Shown here: piece by piece, positions 48,667-57,994 of the stretch | Position numbering within the stretch: position 1 is the first letter of the stretch | Layout: the number at the start of each line of letters is the position of its first letter | Origin: Chondrus crispus | Taxonomy: Eukaryota > Rhodophyta > Florideophyceae > Gigartinales > Gigartinaceae | DNA length: 64,000 nucleotides | Assembly (NCBI RefSeq): GCF_000350225.1 | Contig: NW_005179060.1 | Location: 84,384-148,383 of the forward strand | Direction: 5' to 3' | Translations under genes and position numbers: made by a program | The notes under the pieces: model-generated | The model's input: only the letters and a program-made list of their open reading frames with translations | The model's database searches: none | What the model was told of the DNA's origin: nothing

Positions 48667-50850
48667 CTACGCTGCCTCCCTGTCGTTTCCCGGTCTCCTT
48701 CCGTGGGCGCCGCCGGAATACGCGCCCGGTTCGATAATCTGGGTCCCCTGCGGGACCCCTGGAAACGAGGTTGTCCGGAAACTCGGTGACGAATTCGCCC
48801 TTGGTGAGCTACGAGCCCGTCCCCCGGGGCTGTAATTCCTCTGGGTGCGTCTCTGTTGGAAGTTTGCCTCCCGTTGGGCTAAAATCCGAGCTCGGACGTC
48901 CGGTGGCATCCCATGACAGCAGGGTCTCTCCCGCGAAAGGCAGAGGCGGCAAGGCGTTCCGCTGCTCGCGTCCTGCTGAGGCGGCTCCCAACGCCGGGCG
49001 TCTCCTCCCTGAGGGGGTGTATTTGGCTTGGGCCACATACTGCTCCCACCGTCTGGTGCCGTCGAACCTGGAGAGGCTGTGAAGTACGTCGTGCGTGTCC
49101 CTGGGGGCGAGGGGAACGCGGGCGTCTCGACCGCCATCGCGAGCGGGCGCTCCGAGAAAACATCCACTTCCTCGAGGGGACCCGGTTCGGACGATTCTTC
49201 TGAGAGGAGCAGGCTACGCTGCTGGCGTCCTGTCCGGTGGCCCGAGCGGTCCCGGCTCCCTGCGGTTGCCGGGTAATTCTTTCCGCCCCGGTAGGCCGTT
49301 CCCATGCCCTCGGCGTACCGCGTTAGCTCCGTAAAAGCTATGCGGGGATGCGTCGTGAGGTGGTGACGCACCTGCGTACGAATTGTCGGGAGGAGGCCCT
49401 CTGCGAAGAGCGACTTGAGCCGATTATCGGAGAAGACATTTCCACAGCGGAGGGCTTTTCTCCAGAGACGGTCGCCATACTCTGTCTCGGACATCCCCGA
49501 ACTCTGTATAAAGTTCGTTACCTCGGCGTAGGCTTCTGCGATGACTTCATTCGTCGCGTATGTCCTGAGGAGGTAATTGACGACCTCCGGATAGGACGAC
49601 AACACTTCGTCCCTACGGGCGTCGGCTACACCAGACTCCCCCACGATACGGGTCTGCACCTTTGCCAGGGCCGTGCCAGTCATGAAGAACTGGAAGCACC
49701 AGAGGGCCGCTCCCTCATGCACGCCGTTCTGATTGCACGCCGCCGTAAACCTGGAGAGGAAATTTAGCACCGCAATCGGGTCGTCTCCGCTGAAGGTCAC
49801 GCCCTTCATCTGAAGAGCCATCCGCTTCCCGGCCCTCGAAACCGTGCTGGCAACTTTGGCGTTGTATCGTCCCGAACGGTTGTGCAGCCGATACCGGCGG
49901 TAATCCATGACCTTTTTAAAGAGGTCGTTTAGGGGGCGAATCCGACGCACATGCCTCACGTCTACTTCGAAATCGTCCCCAGAGGAGTCTGTTTCGTCCC
50001 TCGTGGCATCACTAGCTTCCGATCCGTCGGTCTCGTATCCCTTGCTCTTGGTCTTTCTCCGGTACTTCTGCGTCGGCAGCACTACGCGACCGGCCCCGGG
50101 CGGAAACGCGGGTGGCTGTCTCATCTCTTGGGCTTGAAGTCGGCCATCGCGCTCTTCTCCATCCCACGGGGTCTCACGTCCCATATGAGGGTATTGCGGC
50201 CGCGCGTTCCCAAGCATCAGCGACGGCGGTAATACGTCCGTTGCCGCCAACGGCAGTCGCTCCGCCGGCGGCGCTCGAGCGCACACCTCTGCCCGGGTAA
50301 CGTCCCCCACGGTTGACGTGATCGTGTCCCAAAAGGGGCCGCGTCCGACTACGTCGTCCACAGCGCTCCTGACGAGGGTCCGGCTGTGATCCTCAACGAT
50401 CTTTCGGAGCGTGCTTGTCAATTGCGCCTCCACGGCAGCCGGGATTCGCTTGTCCAGCTCGGCCGTCAACCACGTGTTTAGGGCCGCCCTCTGAGTCAGG
50501 TCCCCTAGGTCCGGGTGGGCCTCTAAGGCGTCTCCGTGGATCGTCATCCTATTTGGACGTTCGTCGCCGATTATGGCGGGGGTCGGCTCGCCCTCTCCGC
50601 GTTGTCGGCCTTCGAGGGGCCCCTCCGCCGGCGTCGGTGGTAATGCCGCTCTGGTCTGCGATCGCGTCCTTGCGCGGGCCAAGCGCTCCACATGCGCCGC
50701 TCGTGCCTCGGCGCTTCTAACGGAGCCCGCGTTCTCCGTCGAGCCGTCCGTGCGACTTGGTTCGCCCAGCTGGGACCGATTTACTGACTCGTCGTCCCTT
50801 CCGTCTCGGGGGAAGCCCCCCTGCGATCTCGCGTCTTCTCGTCCACTCAT
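48667..50850 (-). CDS. gag: Gypsy 2 gag
   Basis: 727 codons from an ATG 84 bp after the primer-binding site. The N-terminal 250 residues are charged and disordered (ERLARARTRSQTRAALPP). The capsid-like part follows at about 330-540 (NRSGRYNAKVAS, FSGDDPIAVLNFLSRF, YPEVVNYLLRTY, MSETEYGDRLWRKALRCG, SLFAEGLLPTIRTQVRHHL), with the same order of motifs as gag of Gypsy 1. A Cys-rich stretch near the end (CRLCLSRERPCCHG) stands where the zinc knuckle should be but does not fit CCHC spacing. The frame is intact. Confidence 0.85.
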   Translation of the reverse strand: MSGREDARSQGGFPRDGRDDESVNRSQLGEPSRTDGSTENAGSVRSAEARAAHVERLARARTRSQTRAALPPTPAEGPLEGRQRGEGEPTPAIIGDERPNRMTIHGDALEAHPDLGDLTQRAALNTWLTAELDKRIPAAVEAQLTSTLRKIVEDHSRTLVRSAVDDVVGRGPFWDTITSTVGDVTRAEVCARAPPAERLPLAATDVLPPSLMLGNARPQYPHMGRETPWDGEERDGRLQAQEMRQPPAFPPGAGRVVLPTQKYRRKTKSKGYETDGSEASDATRDETDSSGDDFEVDVRHVRRIRPLNDLFKKVMDYRRYRLHNRSGRYNAKVASTVSRAGKRMALQMKGVTFSGDDPIAVLNFLSRFTAACNQNGVHEGAALWCFQFFMTGTALAKVQTRIVGESGVADARRDEVLSSYPEVVNYLLRTYATNEVIAEAYAEVTNFIQSSGMSETEYGDRLWRKALRCGNVFSDNRLKSLFAEGLLPTIRTQVRHHLTTHPRIAFTELTRYAEGMGTAYRGGKNYPATAGSRDRSGHRTGRQQRSLLLSEESSEPGPLEEVDVFSERPLAMAVETPAFPSPPGTRTTYFTASPGSTAPDGGSSMWPKPNTPPQGGDARRWEPPQQDASSGTPCRLCLSRERPCCHGMPPDVRARILAQREANFQQRRTQRNYSPGGRARSSPRANSSPSFRTTSFPGVPQGTQIIEPGAYSGGAHGRRPGNDREAA

Positions 50851-50933
50851 CTTGAAACGAGGCGGTGATTCTCGATCCCTTCCAATCTCAGTCGTCCGAT
50901 TCGGAAATCAATAAAAGAATCCTAGAAATAGAT

Positions 50934-50951
50934 TTCTAGGTCGGGAGACCA
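50934..50951 (-). promoter_or_regulatory. Primer-binding site of Gypsy 2
   Basis: Identical over 18 bases to the site of Gypsy 1, two bases from the 5' LTR. Confidence 0.85.
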
Positions 50952-50953
50952 GT

Positions 50954-51718
50954 TGTAATAATATGGATCCTTCCGGTTCGGTTTTTACCCCGTCACGGAG
51001 GGGGTGTCCACGGCAGCGGTAAAATTACAACACCACCAACCTCTCTTTGAGGGCGGCGGTTATGACTCCGGTAAACGGACGAGTGGAATTGCGACCCCGG
51101 AGGGGATAGGGCTCAATGGGCATACGCTTCCACCAGGCGGTGGAACGACCAAACTGGGGAGCGTGTGCTTCCGGCCCTCAAGAATAACCCGTGCGGGACG
51201 ATCTGCCTCTTTCTCCTAAGTTCTCGCCCCGGGGGTCGCTACCCCCTTTTTACTCTGGGAGCGTACTGCCTCGGCCCCTAAGTACGTCGACCTCCGGCGA
51301 CCGGGCAGTACAGTAGTGATCCACTTCTACTTTGGATCACTACAGTGGAGTACCTCTACTGTACTCCACCGGGGAGTAATCTGCACAGCAGCACACGTGG
51401 CTGGGCTCCTGCCACCTGTACTCGCAGGCAGAGCGCGCACCACGTGTGCTAGCTGGGACTCCCCTGGCTGACACTCCCATCACACTAATTTCTACGCCCC
51501 TACAGTAGGAACTACTAGTCTACTGTACCCGATCGGGACGTTATACGTACGGCGGTACACGTGGCCATTCCGCCGCCACCTGTCACCCGTGGCGGTACGT
51601 GCACCCCGTGTACAAGCTGAATTACCCCCTGCCTTTCCAATATCGTCTGATCACCCCTACGGGATCTCCCTCCGGGTCGTTACGTTTACCGACACCGGTC
51701 GGTACCCGTTCTCCCACA
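50954..51718 (-). repeat. 5' LTR of Gypsy 2
   Basis: 765 bp; drives transcription of gag-pol on the minus strand. Confidence 0.95.
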
Positions 51719-52564
51719 GTCGTGTTCTGCGGTCGCTTTGTTTGCGTGCGCTCTGCTTTGGGTTTTCTGGTATCTACGTGCAAAGCATTTTTCGGTACTG
51801 TGCGTGACACTACCGTGGAGGTGGCACCAGATGCCTGTGTATCTTTTGGGTTTGTCGTAGTGGCGTGGTATGGTTCTGGGTGTGGTGGTGCGTGGCGTTC
51901 TACTTGCCCTGGGGTGTTGTTCCCATGGTCTGACGGTTGCTGTTGTTGGTTCGTGTTGGGGTGTCGGCGTTTGTCTTTGGACCAGTTGCGCCTGCTGTAT
52001 GTGATTTGTGAATTAACGGATGGTATTTGGGGGGTTGCATGCTAGCATGATTTCTAGGGTATGCATGTCCGGGTGTTGCGCCAGCCCCTGTACCATGTAT
52101 CTGACGGTGGTTCTTTCGGCGTCGATATTTGGATATCCGGAGACCTGCATTCTGTGTCGGATGTCACAGTGGTTGTTGATGTAGTCCTTGAGGTTTTGTC
52201 CTGCCTTGTATTGGAGCGTGCGTGCTTCGGCGTCCAACAGTTCGTGGTTTTCGAGCGAGCATGTGTCTACGGCTTGTTTCAGAATTGTACATATCTGGTG
52301 TGGGTCGTATCTCAGTATATGCGGTGGGAGTAGCTGCACTACCCCTTCACTGAGGCTCTGCATGATAGCTTTCCTCATTTGATCCTTTTTCTGTTGTTGC
52401 GTGGCTTGCTCTGTTGGATCTAATATTGTTGTGATTGTCTTTGTGAGTTCGGCTTGTGCGCCGATCGTGCGCGCGTGAATTTCTAGACCATCATACCAGT
52501 ATTGGAAGTTAGAGAGGGTTAGTGGTGGCAGGTTGCCCTGCGTCGTGTTCGTTCTCTCACGCAT
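51719..52564 (-). pseudogene. gag: Copia 2 gag, downstream part lost to Gypsy 2
   Basis: Open from 52564 (MRERTNTTQGNLPPLTLS) to a stop at 52013: NFQYWYDGLEIHARTIG, the helical core QQQKKDQMRKAIMQSLSEGV, AGQNLKDYINNHCDIRHRM and AERTTVRYMVQGL. This is the UBN2/Copia gag fold by pattern. The remaining stretch to 51719 has no clear frame; the zinc knuckle and part of the protease are not visible before the Gypsy 2 insertion. Confidence 0.75.
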
Positions 52565-52742
52565 TTTTGGTGTGTTTGTTCTGTTGATCGGCGTGTTTCT
52601 GGATTTGGTTGTCGAGTCGGAGGGTTTCGCTGGTTTGTCCGGCGGGTTGTTGCAGTTCGGCTGGTATCCTTGTGCTGTTGCTCTTTAGTTTAACGTCTGC
52701 CTGTGATGCGGTTGGGATGGTGACGGATCGTGTTCAGTGGTT

Positions 52743-52759
52743 GCGTGTGGCCCATAACC
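52743..52759 (-). promoter_or_regulatory. Primer-binding site of Copia 2, half initiator-tRNA type
   Basis: Directly after the 5' LTR the minus strand reads GGTTATGGGCCACACGC. The first 11 bases equal the Drosophila copia site, which pairs with the internal cut end of initiator tRNA-Met (sequence from memory). Confidence 0.65.
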
Positions 52760-52900
52760 TGTGATTCCATGAGCTCCGATGCCCCCGATCCTCTCAGGAG
52801 CGGGCGGCCGTCGGCGACTTTATTGTGCAAGTGTGTGGCGTGCCCTATTGGCGTTGCCTTATTTGTTAGCCTGTCTTACTTGCCTCTGGATGTAACCACA
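52760..52900 (-). repeat. 5' LTR of Copia 2
   Basis: 141 bp; on the minus strand TGTGGTTACATCC to GGAATCACA. Confidence 0.92.
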
Positions 52901-52905
52901 GCTTC

Positions 52906-53037
52906 CAATATAGGGATAGATATAGCCAAAAAGGCCAAATTTTTGGAGATAACCAGTCCGATAGGGATGAAAGAGGCTATGTATCTGGATACAGTATGCA
53001 AAACATTTACATATACACAGCACCGATAGGGGTGCTC
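52906..53037 (-). mobile_element. MITE 2, right part
   Basis: Reverse complement of 32745-32876 of MITE 1. It ends CCGATAGGGGTGCTC followed by TAA (53038-53040). Joined with 36752-36982 it makes one 363-bp MITE copy. Confidence 0.85.
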
Positions 53038-53177
53038 TAAGGACGGATGGCAAGGCTACCACAGAGTAATACTGATCTGTTGACTTTCTACACGGTTACT
53101 CACCCGCATCTACTCCTTTGAACTGTTACAGTATCAACAGCGAAGTGGTCTTTGTGGAACATGCACACACGTTTGAC

Positions 53178-53685
53178 TAGTGTCTAGGTGACAAATGGCC
53201 TCATATGAGGCCATTTGACCTCATATGAGGTCACTTTTCAACTTAATTTTTCTCGACTTGTGCTAGCTGAACAAAATGGAAAAAGATACTCTCGCCACCG
53301 CAGTTGACTTCTGCGCTGTGGAAGGGTGGAGCTTGGTGAGATCTGCACTTCCTTTCCAGGCTTTTTGAGAATACCTAAAGAAGAAGCTTTTTTAAAGAAC
53401 ATCAAAACGTTTTTTGTTGATATCTTCGAAACCAAAACGCCTGATTAAAATATCATCCGATTGTTGATACTATATTAGATTCTTAGTATTTCTGTGTATT
53501 CATAACTGCTATCCCGATGTTTTGCAGGAAGCTATTGCCGAGGGAATATTGGTTAAAGAAATGGTGTCTAAACTGATTTTATAAAATTTCGATTTAATGT
53601 ATACTTTTTTGCAAAAAAAAACCCGGCCTCATATGAGGCCAAGCCTGACCTCATATGAGGCAAATTGCCGGTCGTCTAGACACTA
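53178..53685. mobile_element. MITE of a TA-target family, copy A
   Basis: Ends TAGTGTCTAG and CTAGACACTA, so a TA is present at both outer ends, as after insertion of a Tc1/mariner/pogo element. It carries four copies of the palindrome CCTCATATGAGG, two near each end (53199, 53219, 53627, 53649). It has no coding capacity. The interior is about 80 percent similar by eye to copy B at 61466-61912. Confidence 0.8.
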
Positions 53686-53833
53686 GACCCAGATTACATT
53701 CATTCCTTGCAAGGGTTTATTCTATGGAGCGTGGGAGAGACTGGTCTTGCCTCTGTGACAAACACACAATATAGACAGCTTTCTATGCTCCTGCAAACTT
53801 GTTTAGAAATCAATTCACCTCTAGAGACCTTCT

Positions 53834-55168
53834 TCATTCCTCATCCACTACCGCACCCTCAACGTGCTTTGGAGATTCTAATGACACAATTCGGGAAGGC
53901 TTCTTCTCCTTGGGTGATCTCTTGGACCCTTTCGAATCTACCCGTCCTTTTTGTTCAGCTTGCATGGTAGTGTATACTTGAAGCGGCGATGCCGCGCCTT
54001 TCCGAGACTTTAGCTGCGAAAGGGTCTCGAAATCCCGCCCTGATTTTTGCCATCTAGGCGTGTTTTTTCGGAAAGGGCCCTCCAACAGCTCTCCTGATGT
54101 TCTCGGCGACGAGATGCGCACCTTTTCCGTCTTCTTCTGCAAAAATTCGAGGAAAGACTTCCCTGGAGAAACTAGACTACTTGCAACTTGTTCGTCTCCA
54201 GAGGAATGCGTCTGGCTTTGAGTGTTCTTGCGCTTGTCAATTTCCGCTTCAGGCAGATCAAAACTCGCCCCTCGCAATTTCGCCCGCGCGAGTCTAGCGC
54301 CGCGCGATAACAGTGCCTGTCCGTCAAAAGACCGTGATAAATGAAAGGGCTCTGATTTGGGGGACAGGGAGACTCCCTCGCCCGCATTTACCTGTATTGT
54401 AGTATCGTCACAAAGCGCTCCTGGCATCTCTCTGCGATTCCTTCTGGTGGGTCTGCGAAGATTCGTCTTGTTTTTAGAGCTGACCGTTAAAGTGTTCTTC
54501 TCTTCATCACTCTCCTTCGACAGCCGTCGACTGCCTCCTTTTAAATTATGAGATATCCATTCTTGCGACGGATAGTGCTCCGGACTCGACCGTTTGGATA
54601 TGCTCACGGCGACGAGCCTGACGGCTTGACCCGGATTGTTTATGCGAGGTTCGACTGCTTGTTTCTGGACCTGGTTAGCTTCGTTCAACTTTATTTCCCC
54701 TCTGTCTTGGACCAGGGTCCTCGCGTGGCTGTTAGAATCGCGGCTTGCAGTGTCGTCGTAACAAGCTTGCAAATCGCTCTTCTCCTCTCGTTCTGGCGTT
54801 CTGGCCAAACTCTTTAGAGGATACCATGGTTGTGCTTCGTCAAGCTTCTTCAAGGCGACCGCAATGTCCCCTTCGATGTTGTCCTTATTTCCGATTTCAT
54901 TCCAGATCTCATCATCTTTGTAATCCTCTTCCTGAGAATCCGCAGAGCCACCTTGCGATGACTCATTAGAATCGAGAGCCTTGAACTTTCGTGGGGTATT
55001 TGAACCAGACCTTTGTGATATGACCCTACAAAAGCGTCCAGCTGGTGACATTGGTACTTCTTCTCTTCCAGCGAATTGGGAGAACTGAAGCAAATTTCTC
55101 TCATCCGGAGAACGAACTTTTTCATCCCGCGACTTCAAGCCATGAAGAGGGAGTGGACGCCGCCCCAT
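53834..55168 (-). CDS. Disordered basic protein of unknown function
   Basis: 444 codons from the ATG at 55168; the frame reaches 55189 only with a GTG. No recognised domain. It is rich in Ser, Lys, Arg and Glu, with many SP/TP sites (SNTPRKFK, RISSPRTSGEL, KRSPKEKKPS) and basic runs (NLRRPTRRNRRE, KKKPS-type) that suggest a nuclear, phosphorylated, mostly unfolded protein. The one hydrophobic or helical patch is around GDIAVALKKLDEAQPWYPL (residues 105-125) and SFLEFLQKKTEKV. A different frame just upstream (55307-55190) encodes a protein-like stretch (EGNCTCVYSVEIEGGQSQ), so an upstream exon is possible. Single-frame length makes it a likely real gene; function cannot be given. Confidence 0.6.
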   Translation of the reverse strand: MGRRPLPLHGLKSRDEKVRSPDERNLLQFSQFAGREEVPMSPAGRFCRVISQRSGSNTPRKFKALDSNESSQGGSADSQEEDYKDDEIWNEIGNKDNIEGDIAVALKKLDEAQPWYPLKSLARTPEREEKSDLQACYDDTASRDSNSHARTLVQDRGEIKLNEANQVQKQAVEPRINNPGQAVRLVAVSISKRSSPEHYPSQEWISHNLKGGSRRLSKESDEEKNTLTVSSKNKTNLRRPTRRNRREMPGALCDDTTIQVNAGEGVSLSPKSEPFHLSRSFDGQALLSRGARLARAKLRGASFDLPEAEIDKRKNTQSQTHSSGDEQVASSLVSPGKSFLEFLQKKTEKVRISSPRTSGELLEGPFRKNTPRWQKSGRDFETLSQLKSRKGAASPLQVYTTMQAEQKGRVDSKGSKRSPKEKKPSRIVSLESPKHVEGAVVDEE

Positions 55169-56055
55169 GGTCAGAAAAGGTGAGAACACAGCGTGCTAAT
55201 TTGACTTGCGACTGCCCGCCTTCTATCTCCACCGAATACACACAAGTGCAATTCCCTTCATCAGCCAAAACCGAAAGCGTGGGGTCGTGCTTTTCACTCA
55301 CTCGCATTTCCTGGAAAGCAGTTTCATCAAGGAACGAAGGTCCAGTCGTCTATCGTACTCTCCTTCTACAAGGCTCCGCAAAGAACGGCGTTCAATTTCT
55401 CATGCACAACAATTCTTTCTAGCCTGTAGAGAAGTCTCCAACTCCCACTCAGGTACCACAAAATATCTGATGGCCGAGGTTTACATAAGAAGCTCTTTCT
55501 CTTTCCTTGGTGAAATTTGCCAAATTCAGAAGTTGGCTGCCACGAAATCGCTATTCTAGACCAAAAGTGAAGTCATCGACTGACAAAAGGATGGACATGA
55601 CTAGATGAACAAGGGCTGATTTCTTGTGGCTTGTGGATGAAGCGATGATTCAGTACGGAATGAGAACCACTAGTTCTGGTGGCTCTCAGAAGTCGCCCAG
55701 CATGCCAAAAGATGGTCTATTCTGGCACAGGTCGGCGGGTAGAGCGCAACTCCGAAGTCTCGTTCTGCGCTTCGTCCTTGGAAGTGGTCGAACAACGGAA
55801 GCCCGTAGCAACCAAATATCTTAAAAGCCCGGCTTACGTCATCCTCTGAATTGCATGAAAGGGAAGCCAACTCGCCTCTGTATCGAGTTCAACGCAGCAT
55901 AAAAGTATCTGATCCAGGAAAGATCAACATAATTCATTTCCTACCATCGTGCCGGCGGAATGCGAAGAGAAAGCCATCTACGCAGCTCCTTTGAGCAACC
56001 TACCTTAGACATACCCATCGTCATGATACAATACAAGCCAAACTTCGTATCACTT
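55169..56055. other. Region between the disordered-protein gene and the acyltransferase
   Basis: No complete gene. The minus-strand frame 55340-55190 (TAFQEMRVSEKHDPTLSV...) looks protein-like and may be an exon. Otherwise promoter of the left gene and 3' flank of the right one. Confidence 0.4.
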
Positions 56056-57084
56056 TCAAGTGTAACTGCTTAAAAGAAAATGAACAAGTTCCGGTCCTGC
56101 TCCAATCGCACGAACACCAGCCTTTGCGAAACCCGTGCGCAGAGCAACCGGGGCAAAGAAAACATGGAAGAGGACGGACAAACATACCACCCCGCCCACG
56201 TATTGAGCCCATCTCCCAGTAATGTACTGGTGAACTTTTTTCTCCAGCACTGTTGCCAATCCGCATAACATGAAAAAGCAAAACCATTCGCCCCTGGAGT
56301 CATACACTCCACAATAGATCAGGATGATCTCGTGACATACACCCGAGACTATGAAACATGCCAATGTCGCTGATGCTCTCGACCACCCATGCAATCTGCG
56401 AAGTGGCTCATAGACCCCGATGCGAAGGGAATCAGAAACTGGGGCATTCCACCTTCCTGACCAAAAAGAACCCACGGAAGGCGAGAGAAGAGGTGCTCGG
56501 AATGGGCTCGGGCTCCTGACTCCGAATGCACCAAGTACGGCAGAAGTGAAGTTTAATGTACCTGTTGTGCTTGAGAGCACGAAAAACAAGCCAAAAGCAT
56601 CAACAAACAAACCACCTTCATCTACTGCTCTCGCGACGTGACGACGAGACAGAGCTGCCACAGAAATGTAAGAAATTCCGCGCAACAACTGAACAGACGG
56701 CGATTCGAGCGGGTACTTCGGGTTCGGCAGTGATGCAGGGATTGCAATGCGAAGAATGATCTCGATATCACTAGTCTTTTCAGAAGGGCTGGAGGTCTTG
56801 CGTTGTACCCAAGCAGCTGCCTGAAGCGGTGAAGTGAAAACCATTGATACTGCCCCAATCATGCACCCGAGTAGGTGAGTTGACGGGTGGAAAATTGTGG
56901 AAGAGAGAAGAGTAAGGAATGTGATCCCTGCGAGGCAAACTGGGAGCTTGGCAGACTTGGAAAGACTAGAACGTATGATAGAAACGGTCCAATATCCAGT
57001 AAGGAGCTGGAGAAGAAATAAAGCCAAGAGGCCGCGACCAAGGTCCGCAAACCATAGAACGGGGTTTTCTTCAAGTTCATGCAT
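56056..57084 (-). CDS. Wax-synthase-like MBOAT acyltransferase
   Basis: 342 residues from an ATG. About eight hydrophobic segments, so an integral membrane enzyme, probably of the ER. It carries the wax-synthase signature SFWSGRWN (206-213) followed by DSLRIGVYEPL, and the MBOAT active-site block IVSGVCHEIIL with His251. Members transfer fatty acyl groups from acyl-CoA to long-chain alcohols or diacylglycerol; the acceptor cannot be told from sequence. The length fits plant wax synthases (about 340-350). It lies between other minus-strand genes with 900 bp to the next, so it has its own promoter. Confidence 0.82.
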   Translation of the reverse strand: MHELEENPVLWFADLGRGLLALFLLQLLTGYWTVSIIRSSLSKSAKLPVCLAGITFLTLLSSTIFHPSTHLLGCMIGAVSMVFTSPLQAAAWVQRKTSSPSEKTSDIEIILRIAIPASLPNPKYPLESPSVQLLRGISYISVAALSRRHVARAVDEGGLFVDAFGLFFVLSSTTGTLNFTSAVLGAFGVRSPSPFRAPLLSPSVGSFWSGRWNAPVSDSLRIGVYEPLRRLHGWSRASATLACFIVSGVCHEIILIYCGVYDSRGEWFCFFMLCGLATVLEKKVHQYITGRWAQYVGGVVCLSVLFHVFFAPVALRTGFAKAGVRAIGAGPELVHFLLSSYT

Positions 57085-57994
57085 TTTCGAAGATAGCCTT
57101 CTTCCTTTCCTAGTCCGTGTTCATAACACAACCCGCAGGGGCCCCTCTACGCGGATTCGCAAAAACGAAAAAGCGATTGGATAGAAGTTTGTGATCTTGT
57201 AATGGCGTGCAACGGAAGTTTTTGTGCTTGCACATGCATGTGTGTTGTGCCCGTGCTTGTGCAAGGTCGTGCAAGCACAATCTACACGAGCAAGAATAGG
57301 TCTTTGGAAAATGGGCGATTGTTCTCGAGTGCCAGCTTTTCTAGAAAAGGCTTTCTCCCACTTTCTATTTGGGATCACTTTGAGGATGTGTTTCAGACGT
57401 GGAATATGACTGGTCGAAAGGGGTTTTTATTAGTGCTGTACCGGTACCGTACCAAACGACATTCAGATTCAGGCAAGGTCATGGAATGTGTTTAGCACCG
57501 CTGTACTGTAGATACTGTACACTACACGCTGTACAGGGATTAGCCTTCGGCTCATCCACACGCTCACTCATCTGTTCCCAAAGTGCAATCCAGATCACTG
57601 TTCATGACTCCAGTGTGCGAAGCCAAGAAGTTTTATTGTTCTCTACAGGAAAGACCCTTGGCCCTCCGCGTCCTATCTGCCACTTGTGCTTCCACACGGT
57701 TTCGCCTGATGTGCTCGCGATCCATCTCGAGAAAATGCTCAACCTAGGCTTGGGCAAATGTTACGGCTACTTGTAGCATTTGAGGGCATCGCACTCTTCA
57801 ATACCCTTTGCGCAGGTTGCGAAAGCATGGGCGAAAATTAGCGCACCCGTCCCAAGCCGGCAGCCCTTGCCTTGCAGGCGTGATACCGCGCGAAGAGCTC
57901 TGCATGCGTGCACAGCACATACCCTTCACAAATCGCAATGGCCCCTCACTTAGCACACTGCTGAAAGCCAAGCTCGCAATATGAAGGAAGCAAT
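57085..57994. other. Intergenic, no gene seen
   Basis: Promoter of the acyltransferase and 3' flank of the cytidylyltransferase. Plus-strand frames (57202-57776) lack protein character. A run of GTAC-type motifs (TACTGTAGATACTGTACAC) sits near 57502-57525. Confidence 0.5.

Larger units (their letters stand above)
40462..51718 (-). mobile_element. Gypsy chromovirus 2, nearly intact, with antisense accessory gene
   Basis: LTRs 40462-41225 and 50954-51718, flanked by GTCGT (40457-40461, 51719-51723). The LTRs differ at only about three places that I could see (for example GGACTATCT against GGACGATCT), so insertion is recent. gag is open, pol has a single in-frame TAG, and the antisense gene (41660-43834) is open. 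The polypurine tract is the complement of about 41226-41239 (AAAGAAGAGGGG). Confidence 0.95.
36983..52900 (-). mobile_element. Copia element 2, split by Gypsy chromovirus 2
   Basis: LTRs at 36983-37186 (3') and 52760-52900 (5'), short for Copia. The flanking duplication GCTTC (36978-36982, 52901-52905) is exact, and removing the element restores an uninterrupted MITE sequence. Order on the minus strand: gag, protease, integrase, RT, RNase H. It is interrupted at 40462-51718. Its sequence and LTRs are unlike Copia 1, so it is another family. Confidence 0.93.

Noticed and set aside
57399-57776. 125-codon plus-strand frame with CHLCFHTVSPDVLAIH
   Set aside because: A single Cys-pair/His pattern in an otherwise unconvincing frame between two minus-strand genes; spacing does not match a known finger well.
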